Assembly (NCBI RefSeq): GCF_030580995.1
Contig: NZ_JAUQSZ010000006.1
Span: forward strand, 62,001-126,000
Length of the DNA: 64,000 nt
Source: Sphingomonas immobilis
GTDB taxonomy: Bacteria > Pseudomonadota > Alphaproteobacteria > Sphingomonadales > Sphingomonadaceae
Reading direction: 5' to 3'
Under the pieces are notes generated by a model that saw nothing but the letters and a program-made list of their open reading frames with translations, was not told the origin of the DNA and did no database searches. This document shows, piece by piece, positions 28,632-37,297 of the stretch. Every line of letters starts with the position of its first letter. Position 1 is the first letter of the stretch. The position numbers and the translations under genes were made by a program.

Positions 28632-31600
28632 ATGCAAAAGTATTCACTTCGCCTTTCGGCCAGCGCGGGCGTGCTCGCCGCGATGATCGCCTTCCCCGGC
28701 GCGGCGGAGGCGCAGCAGGCGCACCCCGGCGATGCGAAATGCCCGATCGTGGCGGGCGTCGCCAATTGCTCGGGCGATCTGAAGGCGGGCATCACCTATA
28801 CCCCCGCCGATCCGGCCGTGACCGAGATCCAGGTGACATCCGCCAACGCGCCGATCGATCCCGGTTACTTCGCGATCGGGGTCAACCGCAGCGACCGCGA
28901 TATCAAGCTGACGATCGCCAATGGCATCACGATCAACAATTTCGACGATCCGGCCATCGGCGGCCCCGCGCAGGGCGTGGTGGTGATCTCCGCCGGGCAC
29001 GACGTGACGATCGACAGCGGGGCTACGATCACGCAGGACGGGCGCGCGGGGCCGGGCACCGGCATCGGCGTGAACACCAGCGGCGCAGGCTCCGACCTGT
29101 CGATCACCAACCGCGGCAACATCACGACCAAGACCAATACGCAGCAGGCGGCCGCGATCAACGCGCAGGTGAGCACCGCGACCGGCACCGTTGCGATCAC
29201 CAACAGCGGTGCCCTGACGGCGACGTCGGGCGGCAGCGGCGAGCGCAACGACATCACATCGGCCATCACGATCAACGGCACGGCATCGCCGACCTATACG
29301 ATCAACAACAGCGGCAACCTCGCTATCACGACCGGGCCTAACACATTCGACACCGATTTCGTCGGCGAGGCGACGGCGATCATCACCAACAGCTTCGCGG
29401 CGACCAACACGACGACGATCGTCAACAGCGGCACGATCACCGGCACCGGGCCCAATGCCAGCGGCATCGTCGGCTTCTCGCGCAACAACAACGGCGCGGC
29501 ACCCTCCGTCATCGATATCCAGAACACCGGTGCGATCACGCTGACGGGCGGCGAGAGCTACGGCATCCAGGGCCAAGTGGAAGGGATCGCGGCGAACGTC
29601 ACTATCGTCAACAAGGGTGCGCTCACGCTGAACGCGACCACCGGCGGCATCGACGCGATCCGCGCGATCGCGACGGCGGGCACGATGACGATCAAGATCG
29701 ACAACCAGGCCAATTTCTCCGGCACCGCGAGCGCGAGCGGCGGGCTGGGCGGCATCAGCATCATCAGCGATCCGGTTTCGAAGAACAATCGCGGCGACTA
29801 CACGATCACCAACACCGGCGCGTTCAGCTATGCCAATTCGCCGATCGTGCAGGGAATGACGGTGTTCAGCACCGCCGGCGACACGGTGACGGCGCGGATC
29901 ACCAACAGCGGCAACATCGATGCGTCGGGCACGATCAGCAACAGCAACAGCTGGGGCATCTACGCGCGCTTCGATCAGGTCGACAGCTCCGAGGCGACGG
30001 GGCGCAGCACGCTGAGCCTCACCAACAGCGGGAGCATCAGGATGGGCTCCGGCACGGCGCTGACGCTGCATGCGAGCGATATCGCCGTCACCAATTCGGG
30101 CGCGCTGTCGACGACGGGGGCGAACAGCGCCGTCGTCGATCTTTCCAGCAAGGAAGCGAACGGGTCGATCGATTTCGCGACCACCGCCAGCCTGACCGCG
30201 AGCGGCAGCGGCAGCGACGGCATCCGCGCGGTGGCGGGCAACGTGGCGCAGGTCACGGTCGGCGCGGGCGCGACGGTGCAGTCCGGCTCCGGCACGACCG
30301 TTGCCGCGCTGCGCATCGCCGCCGCGCCGGTGACGCCGCCGCAGCAGCAGTCTGGCGTCGGCGCAGCGGCCGAGGGCGGGCAGCAGGCGCAGGCCGTGCC
30401 GAGCGCACCGGGCGCTTACGTCAACGTCGCGGGTGCGCTGACCTCGGCGGCGGGCACCGGCCTGCTGGTGGCCGACGTCGCGGCGCTGAACCTGACGGTC
30501 GCCAATGGCGGTGCGATCACCGGCGGGCTCAACGCGATCACCTCGAACGTGCAGAGCAACATCACGCTTGGCGCGGGGAGCATCAACGGCACCGTCGTGC
30601 TGAGCAGCTTTGGCGACGTCATCGACGCGACGGCGGGCGGCGGCAAGTTCACCGGCGCGATTGCGATGGGCGACGGCAACGACGTCTTCCGGGGGAGCGG
30701 CACGCAGCTTACCAAGCTCGACATGGGCGACGGCGACGATCTCGTCGAGCTTTCCGGGCTGGTCAGCTTCAGCGAGATCCAGGGCGGCAGCGGCACCGAC
30801 ATCGCGCGCTACACGACGGCTGCGGGCGCGGCGCTGTCGCTCGATCTGACGCCGATCACGATCAACAGCTTCGAGCAGTTCATTCAGGACGGGCCGGGGC
30901 AGATCACCTTCACCGGTAGCAACAGCTTCACGACCGCATACGAGCTGCGCAGCGGCACCTTGGTGCTGAACGCGGCGGTGGCGAACGTCGATATCGCGAC
31001 GCTGGCGGGATCAACGCTCAGCCTGGGCGGTGCGACGCGCAACGTCTCGGCGGCGGGCACTGTGACGGTCGACGGCGGGCGCAAGGCGACGAGCGCATCG
31101 GTGACGATCGCCGGCGGCAATGCGACGGTGACGGGTGCAGGATCGGTGTGGACGGTCGGCGGGCCGTTCACGGTCGGCAGCACGGGCAGCGGCACGCTGG
31201 TCGCCAGCAACGGCGGGCAGATCAGCACGAGCGCGCTGACGCTGGGCGGCGGTGGCACATCGAACGGGACGCTGACGATCGGCGGGGCCTCGGGCGGCGC
31301 GGCAGCGGCGGCGGGCGTGATCGATGTCGCGAGCATCACCCTCGCGGGCGGCACCGCCGCGAACACTATCCTGTTCAACCACACTGCCGCCACGGCGTCT
31401 CCGTTCGAGCTGAAGAGCGCGATCGGCAGCGCCAGTGCGACCAACGCGATCATCCGCCAGGCGGCTGGCGCGACCCTGCTGAGCGGCAACAGTGCCGGCT
31501 TCCTCGGCACGACGCAGGTCGATGGCGGTGCGTTGCTGGTCGGGGGTACGCTGGGTGGGACGGTGAACGTCGGCGCGAACGGCCTGCTCGGCGGCACCGG

Positions 31601-33047
31601 CACGGTCGGGACGACGACGGTGGCGGGTACGCTGTCGCCGGGGCGCTCGGCGGGGACGCTGAATGTCAATGGCAACATCACCTTTGCGGCGGGATCTACC
31701 TTCCTCGTCGAGCTGAACGCCAACGGCACTGGCGACCGCGTCACCGCCAGCGGCACCGCGACGATCAACGGCGGCACGGTGCGCGTGGCGACGCTCGATC
31801 CCGAGACGAGCTATGTCGGCGGCACCGTCTATCGTTTCCTGCAGGCGAACGGCGGGCGCACCGGCACGTTCACCGGACTGAGCGAGACGTCGGCGTTCCT
31901 CGACTTCACGCTGGGCTACGACGCGACGGGCGCATTCCTGACGGTGGCGCAGGTGCTGCGCTTTCCCGACGTGGCGCAGACGCCGAACCAGATCGCGGCG
32001 GCGGGCGGCCTCGCCGCGTTTGGGCAGACGGCGGGGTCGGACAGCCTTGCGGTCTACAACGCGCTGCTCATCACCGATGCGTTCAACGCCCGCGCGGCGT
32101 TCAATTCGGCTTCGGGTGAGATCTATGCGAGCACGCTGGGCGCGCAGCTCAGCCGGGGGGCGGCGATCTCGGGTGGGCTGATCGCGCGGGCTAACGTGGT
32201 GGCGGAGCCGGGCTGGGGCATCTGGGGCGGCGGCGATCTCGACGCCAGCCGCGTCAACGCCGACGGCAACGGTGCGTATTACAGCGCGCAAAGCGTCGGC
32301 GGGTCGCTCGGCATCGACTATCGCGGGGCGGGCAACGGCTGGGCGGTCGGCATCCTCGGCGGGCGCAGCAACGGCAATGTCGATCTCATCGCACGCCTGT
32401 CGCGGGCGGAGACCGATAGCTGGAACGTCGGCGGCTATGTCCGCTACGGCACCGGCGGGGCGGGGCTGACCGCGACGGCGAGCGTCGCCTATCTGACCGG
32501 CGACGCGGCGGTGGCGCGAACGGTGACGGTCGGCGCGGTGACGCGGACGGCGGGCGCGCGCACGAAGCTCGACACGGTCGCGGCCGGCGGCGAGCTGCGC
32601 TACGGCCTCGGCCTCGGCGTCGGCACCGGCGGCTGGTCGGCGGGCCCACTCGGGCGGATCGTCTATGCGAGCAGCAACCTCGGCAGCTTCACCGAAAGCG
32701 GCGCGAACAGCCTCAACCTGAACGGCGCGGGCACCAAGAACGACCGCGTCCGCTACGGCGGCGGCGGCTTCGTGCGGTGGCAGGGCGGCGCGAGCGCGTT
32801 CGACCTCAACCTCGCCTACATGACCGGGGACCGCACGGCGGGCGCGGCCGCGCTGGCGCTGGCGGGGTCACCGGCGACGCCGTTCGTGGTGCGCTCGGCG
32901 GTCGGCGACAAGGGCGCGGTGGCGCTGGGGGTGAGCGGGCTTGTGTCGCTCGGCGGCGGCTGGTCGCTCGGCGGCAATGTCGATGGGACATTCGGGTCGC
33001 AGCAGCGCGACCTGACCGGCACCGCGCGCGTGAGCTTCCGCTTCTAG
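28632..33047 (+). CDS. Large autotransporter (type Va), beta-helical passenger
   Basis: 1471 residues. The signal peptide is MQKYSLRLSASAGVLAAMIA with FPGAAEAQQ after it. The passenger is built of repeated ITNSG/TITNTG strands typical of a right-handed beta-helix. A Gln/Pro linker (PPQQQSGVGAAAEGG) lies near residue 570. RTX-like repeats follow at 679-727 and a passenger-transport repeat (TLSPGRSAGTLNVNGNITFA) at about 1000-1020. The C-terminal barrel of about 280 residues ends ARVSFRF with terminal Phe. It is likely a surface adhesin. A possible ribosome-binding site is GGGGACTGCTTC. The gene diverges from the ECF sigma gene and is a candidate target. Confidence 0.9.
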   Translation: MQKYSLRLSASAGVLAAMIAFPGAAEAQQAHPGDAKCPIVAGVANCSGDLKAGITYTPADPAVTEIQVTSANAPIDPGYFAIGVNRSDRDIKLTIANGITINNFDDPAIGGPAQGVVVISAGHDVTIDSGATITQDGRAGPGTGIGVNTSGAGSDLSITNRGNITTKTNTQQAAAINAQVSTATGTVAITNSGALTATSGGSGERNDITSAITINGTASPTYTINNSGNLAITTGPNTFDTDFVGEATAIITNSFAATNTTTIVNSGTITGTGPNASGIVGFSRNNNGAAPSVIDIQNTGAITLTGGESYGIQGQVEGIAANVTIVNKGALTLNATTGGIDAIRAIATAGTMTIKIDNQANFSGTASASGGLGGISIISDPVSKNNRGDYTITNTGAFSYANSPIVQGMTVFSTAGDTVTARITNSGNIDASGTISNSNSWGIYARFDQVDSSEATGRSTLSLTNSGSIRMGSGTALTLHASDIAVTNSGALSTTGANSAVVDLSSKEANGSIDFATTASLTASGSGSDGIRAVAGNVAQVTVGAGATVQSGSGTTVAALRIAAAPVTPPQQQSGVGAAAEGGQQAQAVPSAPGAYVNVAGALTSAAGTGLLVADVAALNLTVANGGAITGGLNAITSNVQSNITLGAGSINGTVVLSSFGDVIDATAGGGKFTGAIAMGDGNDVFRGSGTQLTKLDMGDGDDLVELSGLVSFSEIQGGSGTDIARYTTAAGAALSLDLTPITINSFEQFIQDGPGQITFTGSNSFTTAYELRSGTLVLNAAVANVDIATLAGSTLSLGGATRNVSAAGTVTVDGGRKATSASVTIAGGNATVTGAGSVWTVGGPFTVGSTGSGTLVASNGGQISTSALTLGGGGTSNGTLTIGGASGGAAAAAGVIDVASITLAGGTAANTILFNHTAATASPFELKSAIGSASATNAIIRQAAGATLLSGNSAGFLGTTQVDGGALLVGGTLGGTVNVGANGLLGGTGTVGTTTVAGTLSPGRSAGTLNVNGNITFAAGSTFLVELNANGTGDRVTASGTATINGGTVRVATLDPETSYVGGTVYRFLQANGGRTGTFTGLSETSAFLDFTLGYDATGAFLTVAQVLRFPDVAQTPNQIAAAGGLAAFGQTAGSDSLAVYNALLITDAFNARAAFNSASGEIYASTLGAQLSRGAAISGGLIARANVVAEPGWGIWGGGDLDASRVNADGNGAYYSAQSVGGSLGIDYRGAGNGWAVGILGGRSNGNVDLIARLSRAETDSWNVGGYVRYGTGGAGLTATASVAYLTGDAAVARTVTVGAVTRTAGARTKLDTVAAGGELRYGLGLGVGTGGWSAGPLGRIVYASSNLGSFTESGANSLNLNGAGTKNDRVRYGGGGFVRWQGGASAFDLNLAYMTGDRTAGAAALALAGSPATPFVVRSAVGDKGAVALGVSGLVSLGGGWSLGGNVDGTFGSQQRDLTGTARVSFRF

Positions 33048-33058
33048 GCGGGAGGGGC

Positions 33059-33098
33059 GGGCACCGGCGCGGGACTTCGACCCCTTGCGCCGGTGCCC
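33059..33098 (+). terminator. Strong hairpin after the autotransporter gene
   Basis: The perfect 12-bp stem GGGCACCGGCGC / GCGCCGGTGCCC (33059-33070 with 33087-33098) begins 12 bp past the stop; GTTCTCG follows. There is no long T-run. Confidence 0.6.
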
Positions 33099-33193
33099 GT
33101 TCTCGCGTTCCACACCTTGCCGCGGAACGGAGTCCGCCGCGGTAAGTTACGCATCTGTCACGTTCCTATTCCGGGTGCGCAACAGTCCAGGTC

Positions 33194-34201
33194 ATGCCCA
33201 TGCGATTCCTTTCCGCTGCCGTAGCTCCCATGCTCCTCGCCGGCGCCGCGCTGGCCCCATTCGCCGCCGCCGCGCAACCGCGCGACGCTGTCGCCAGCAA
33301 CGAAATTCCAGGCGCGGTCAACGTCCTCGGCTTCGGCGACATCAAGCCGCAGAGCGGCGGCAAGCTGAGCTTCGCGCCACAGGGCATCACCTTCGCCAAC
33401 GACAAGGAGCAGGCGACGATCCCGTTCGCCGCCGTCCAGGCGTTTTCGATCGAACATTCGACCACCGGGATCCTGCGCGGCACGGGCAGCGCCGTCGCGC
33501 GCAACGTGCCTTACGGCGGCGGACAGCTCTACAGCGCGATCCGGCTCGGCGCGGAGACGCTGACGATCTTCTACCGCGACGAGCACAAGGCGCTGCACGG
33601 CGCGGTCGTGATCCTGCCGAAGGATCGCAAGGACGATGCGTTGCAGGCGTTCGCGGCGGCGCGGTTGCGGCCGGGCGTGGGGCCCGCCGCCGGCCTGGCG
33701 CTCACCAAGGCATCCGCCCGCAAGCGTGGCAAGCGTCAGCGTAGCGTGCCGGTCAGCGATGTCCACGCTGTGCAGGTCGCGCTGCCCGCGACGCTCGCGC
33801 CCGATCTGCCGACCGCTTTCACCGCCGGCATCTATGAGGAACTGGTCGAGAAGCTCGGCCAGAACTCCGCCTTCGACGCGGTGTGGCGGCAGGGCGACGA
33901 CCGCGCGGCACCCAATGCGCTGGCGTTGAACCTCACCGTCACCAAGCTCCAGAAAGGCAGCGCCGCCGTGCGCGGCGCCATCCCGATCGTCGGGATGCTG
34001 GCCGGCAAGACGCTGATAACGGCGGACCTGCAACTCGCCAATTCCACCGGCACGCCGCTCGTTCGCCAGACGATCAAGGGATCGAAGCGCTGGATGGGCG
34101 AAAGCATGATCGCTACCAGCAGCCTGGCAGAGCGCGCGAGCAAGGCATTGCAGGATGCGCCGGTGCTGGCGGGCAAGAGAACTGCTCAGGCCAGCAAGTA
34201 A
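33194..34201 (+). CDS. Secreted protein of unknown function
   Basis: 335 residues with a signal peptide (FLSAAVAPMLLAGAALAPFA). The first half has beta-rich sequence (GGKLSFAPQGITFANDKEQA) reminiscent of a PH-like or GRAM-like fold, which is only an impression. A basic patch ASARKRGKRQRS joins the halves. The second half has LNLTVTKLQKGSAAVRG and TADLQLANSTGTPLVRQTIK, which recall DUF4410-type lipoprotein domains. I cannot name a function. It follows the autotransporter after a hairpin and 147 bp, so probably has its own promoter. Confidence 0.7.
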   Translation: MPMRFLSAAVAPMLLAGAALAPFAAAAQPRDAVASNEIPGAVNVLGFGDIKPQSGGKLSFAPQGITFANDKEQATIPFAAVQAFSIEHSTTGILRGTGSAVARNVPYGGGQLYSAIRLGAETLTIFYRDEHKALHGAVVILPKDRKDDALQAFAAARLRPGVGPAAGLALTKASARKRGKRQRSVPVSDVHAVQVALPATLAPDLPTAFTAGIYEELVEKLGQNSAFDAVWRQGDDRAAPNALALNLTVTKLQKGSAAVRGAIPIVGMLAGKTLITADLQLANSTGTPLVRQTIKGSKRWMGESMIATSSLAERASKALQDAPVLAGKRTAQASK

Positions 34202-34237
34202 ACGGCGAAGATGACGGGCGCTGATGCAGAGGCGTGA

Positions 34238-34903
34238 TTACACCGCGACCTCGCGGGACAGTCCACCGCTTGCGCGCCGCCGCCGCATCGCTCCGCCAAC
34301 GATTCCGAAACCTCCGATCATCATCGCCCAGCTCGCTGGTTCGGGTGCCGCGGACTGCAACGAGAAGGACAATTGCTGACCCGTCGCGGTCACAACGGTC
34401 GCAAAGTCGTCATTGGACGAATATGCGCCAGATGTAGCGTTGGCGTTGGTGACTTCCCAATGGGTCCCGATAGCCGTGGGGTAGTTGAGGCCGAACCAAT
34501 ATTGCGTATTGGCCGCGGCCTGGAATGGCGTCTCGAACGAGAAGGACACCGTCTGCCCCGCGTAGCCCGGGCCGTAGCTTCCCGATCCTCCTGGGCCTAT
34601 GACGACGTTCTGTGCGATCCCGCTGTCGATCAAGTTGCCGGTCGATGGCTGAGCGCCGGAATAGATATAGTAGTTCAGCGGTAGCGTTGGCTGGCCAATC
34701 GCCGTCTCATACACGTTCGTGAAGGTGGCGCCCGTCACATCGGTCGTCGTCGCGAGCGTGAAATCATCAGCGACCTGCCTTGTTCCGTCGATCGGGAAAA
34801 TGTTCGCACCGTTTGGCGCGCCGTTGTTGTAAACGGTATCCGCCCGGGCCACGCTGGGCATAGCCACCGCCATCGCCAGCATCGCCCACAATCTCGCCCG
34901 CAT
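34238..34903 (-). CDS. PEPxxWA-CTERM sorting domain protein
   Basis: 221 residues. The signal peptide ARLWAMLAMAVAMPSVARA precedes a beta-rich, Gly/Asn/Thr-rich body (TVYNNGAPNGANIFPIDG, QYWFGLNYPTAIGTHWEV). The tail APEPASWAMMIGGFGIVGGA with RRRR after it is the alphaproteobacterial form of the PEP-CTERM signal, which an exosortase-type protease would process. No exosortase or polysaccharide gene is in the window. It is probably exported to the cell surface or matrix. Confidence 0.85.
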   Translation of the reverse strand: MRARLWAMLAMAVAMPSVARADTVYNNGAPNGANIFPIDGTRQVADDFTLATTTDVTGATFTNVYETAIGQPTLPLNYYIYSGAQPSTGNLIDSGIAQNVVIGPGGSGSYGPGYAGQTVSFSFETPFQAAANTQYWFGLNYPTAIGTHWEVTNANATSGAYSSNDDFATVVTATGQQLSFSLQSAAPEPASWAMMIGGFGIVGGAMRRRRASGGLSREVAV

Positions 34904-35044
34904 CGCCAGCCCCCTGAAATTTTCGCTCTACTACTGCGCTTTAGGGCACTTCCTTCCAAAGTACACGGCTATTGCAAACGTCGCGATGAGGCTTCGGCGG
35001 CAGGTATTGCGGGCCGTGCAATCGCCGTGCGCGCACCCACGGAT

Positions 35045-35134
35045 TGGCGGAGAGAGTGGGATTCGAACCCACGGTGAGCTTGCACCCACGGCGGTTTTCA
35101 AGACCGCTGCCTTAAACCACTCGGCCATCTCTCC
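35045..35134 (-). tRNA. tRNA-Ser (anticodon UGA)
   Basis: The 7-bp acceptor stem GGAGAGA / TCTCTCC pairs 35128-35134 with 35049-35055. The discriminator is G, and CCA is encoded at 35045-35047. The anticodon loop CTTGAAA sits in the stem GCGGT/ACCGC. The long variable arm (GTGGGTGCAAGCTCACC) is the class II feature of tRNA-Ser, and TTCGAAT is the T loop. Confidence 0.95.
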
Positions 35135-35221
35135 GTGGTTGCCTGCGCTTACGGCGAGGCGGGGGATTTGTGCAAGGTTTGGGGTTCATGTTGACGTTTC
35201 CTTGTGCCAGAGTCCGCCGCT

Positions 35222-36259
35222 ATGCGGGGACTTATGACGACATGGCGCCGGATCGGCATCACAGCCGTAGCGGCGCTGCTCGGCGCGGCGCCGGTGCAGG
35301 CGCAGGACGATGCGGGCTTCCAGAGCTTTCTCGGTGAGCTGCGCGTGAAGGCGCAGGCGCAGGGCGTGCGCACAGCGACGATCGATGCGGTGCTGCCGAC
35401 GCTGACCCTCAATCCGCGCGTGATCGAGCTCGACCGGCAGCAGCCCGGCGGCGACCCCAATGCCGCTCCGCCGCCGTTTGCGCCCTACCGCATCAAGCAT
35501 GTCGACACCTCGCGCATCACGCGCGGGCGCAACGCCTATCAGGCGCAGCGCTTCCGGCTGAAGCGGATCGAGGACGAGACGGGCGTGCCCGAATCGATCA
35601 TGGTCGCGATCTGGGGGCATGAGACCAATTATGGCAACGTGATGGGCGGCTTCGACCTGCCGCGCGCGCTGGCGACGCTCGCGTATGAGGGCCGCCGCCG
35701 CGAATTGTTCACCGACGAATTCATCGGCGCGCTCAAGATGATCGATCGTGGCGTCCCGCGCGAGCGGCTCGTGGGGAGCTGGGCCGGCGCGACCGGTGGG
35801 CCGCAGTTCCTGCCCTCGGTCTACAACCGGCTCGCGCGCGACGGCGACGGCGACGGGCGCGCGGACATCTGGACGAGCGATGCCGATACGCTCGCCTCGA
35901 TCGGCAATTATTTCGCCAATGCCGGATGGCGCAAGGGCCAGCCCTGGGGTCTGGCCGTCACCGTGCCGGCCGGGTTCGACCGGGGCCAGATCGTCAACCG
36001 GCTGGTCAGCCCGCGCTGCCCGCGCGTCTTTGCGCGCCACAGCGGCTGGAAGACGGTGGCCGAGTGGCGCGCGCTGGGCGTGATGCCGCAGACCGCGCGC
36101 TGGCCCGACGATACCGTGCTGGCGACACTGATCGAACCCGATGGTCCGGGCGCCACCGCTTACCTGCTGACGGGAAATTACCGCGTGATCCTCGATTACA
36201 ATTGCTCGAACTTCTACGCGCTTTCGGTCGGGCTGCTGTCCGATGCGGTGGCGCAATAA
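35222..36259 (+). CDS. Lytic murein transglycosylase, MltB/SLT_2 family
   Basis: 345 residues. The signal peptide WRRIGITAVAALLGAAPVQA is clear. The catalytic Glu is in IWGHETNYGNVMGGF; WAGATGGPQFLPSVYNRLAR and DGDGDGRADIWTSDADTLAS, with IGNYFANAGW after it, are typical of soluble MltB-like enzymes. It cleaves the glycan strand with 1,6-anhydro formation. I took the ATG at 35222; the ATG at 35234 with GGGGA before it is equally possible. The stop TAA overlaps the next ATG. Confidence 0.92.
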   Translation: MRGLMTTWRRIGITAVAALLGAAPVQAQDDAGFQSFLGELRVKAQAQGVRTATIDAVLPTLTLNPRVIELDRQQPGGDPNAAPPPFAPYRIKHVDTSRITRGRNAYQAQRFRLKRIEDETGVPESIMVAIWGHETNYGNVMGGFDLPRALATLAYEGRRRELFTDEFIGALKMIDRGVPRERLVGSWAGATGGPQFLPSVYNRLARDGDGDGRADIWTSDADTLASIGNYFANAGWRKGQPWGLAVTVPAGFDRGQIVNRLVSPRCPRVFARHSGWKTVAEWRALGVMPQTARWPDDTVLATLIEPDGPGATAYLLTGNYRVILDYNCSNFYALSVGLLSDAVAQ

Positions 36260-37272
36260 TGCTGACGCTGATCGCCCTGCTCGCCGCCGCTGCGGCCGAA
36301 CGCCACCCCGCGCCGACGATCCTGCTGCCCGAGGGCCAGTCGCGCACCGAATGGTCCGCGCCGGTTCAGGCCGGGCCGGACGCGGCGCCGCTGCCTCCGA
36401 CGGAGAATTACCAGCGCAACCCGAGCTACACGCGTGCGCCCGCACCGCCGCCGCAGGACGTGCCGCCCGAGGTGGCGCGAAGCTCCGGCCCGCGTGCGAC
36501 GTCGGGCACGCAGGACTACGATTCGGTCGTCCATGCCGGGATGTTCGACGGTCGCGGCGAGGATCAGAAGTACGACCGCGCGACCGCGACGATCGCATCG
36601 CCCGATCTGCCGGTGGGCTCCTTCGCGGAACTGACGGCGCTCGACAGCGGGCGGACGATCGTGGCGCTGGTGGTTGCCAACGGCATCCGCGACGGGCGCG
36701 TCGCACTCTCGCCGGAGACGGCGCAGGCGCTCGGTGCGGGGCCGGATGCGGGCATCCGCGTGCGCGGTGCGATCCCCAGCCCGCAGGAACAGAATGCATT
36801 GCTCTCGGGCGGTCCCGCGCCCGCGCGGATCGACGCGCCCGAGGCGTTGCTCGTGGCGCTGCGCAAGCGGCTGTCGGTGGCCGGCGCGCGCACGCCGGTA
36901 CGCCCGAAGCCGCTGCCCGCCACGCGCCCGCAGCCCCAGCCACGACCGGTCGCAACCCGCCCCGGCGCGCCTTATGCGCTGCCCGACGGCGACGCACCGC
37001 CGCCTCCGCCGCCAGCACGACCTTCGGTGCGCCAGTCCGCACCGATCCGCACGCCGCAGCCGGCCGCGGGCGGCTTCCTCGTGCAGGTCGCGGCACTTTC
37101 CAGTGCCGCCCGCGCGCAGACCGTCGCGCGTTCGCTCGGCGGGCGCGTGCTGCCCGGCGGCAACCTCTACCGCATTCAACTCGGCCCTTTCGATGCCGGA
37201 TCGGCGAAGCGCGCGCGTGACGACGCCGCCCGGCGCGGTTATCCCGATGCGCGCGTGATCCGCGCCAATTGA
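36259..37272 (+). CDS. SPOR-domain, RlpA-like protein with degenerate barrel
   Basis: 337 residues. A short signal peptide (MLTLIALLAAAAA) leads to a Pro-rich region. At about residues 93-160 is a double-psi-barrel-like segment (GMFDGRGEDQKYDRATATIA, LPVGSFAELTALDSGRTIVA, RVALSPETAQALG). A second Pro-rich linker and a SPOR domain (GGFLVQVAALSSAARAQTVA) end it at about 265-337. SPOR binds denuded glycan at the septum. The NDRGPF and TAAHxTLP motifs of active RlpA are not kept, so lytic activity is doubtful. It is coupled to the transglycosylase gene upstream and followed by a D,D-carboxypeptidase. Confidence 0.82.
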   Translation: MLTLIALLAAAAAERHPAPTILLPEGQSRTEWSAPVQAGPDAAPLPPTENYQRNPSYTRAPAPPPQDVPPEVARSSGPRATSGTQDYDSVVHAGMFDGRGEDQKYDRATATIASPDLPVGSFAELTALDSGRTIVALVVANGIRDGRVALSPETAQALGAGPDAGIRVRGAIPSPQEQNALLSGGPAPARIDAPEALLVALRKRLSVAGARTPVRPKPLPATRPQPQPRPVATRPGAPYALPDGDAPPPPPPARPSVRQSAPIRTPQPAAGGFLVQVAALSSAARAQTVARSLGGRVLPGGNLYRIQLGPFDAGSAKRARDDAARRGYPDARVIRAN

Positions 37273-37297
37273 TTCTCGTAGTTTAAGGCCCGTTCCT

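Noticed and set aside
28644..30071. A 475-codon minus-strand frame opposite the autotransporter
   Set aside because: It consists of Arg/Asp/Val/Ala repeats produced by the antisense of the ITNSG repeats; there is no start signal or domain.
29000..30500. Regular short DNA repeats that could suggest a CRISPR array
   Set aside because: They are degenerate, of variable spacing and code for beta-helix turns; there is no constant repeat with unique spacers and no cas gene.
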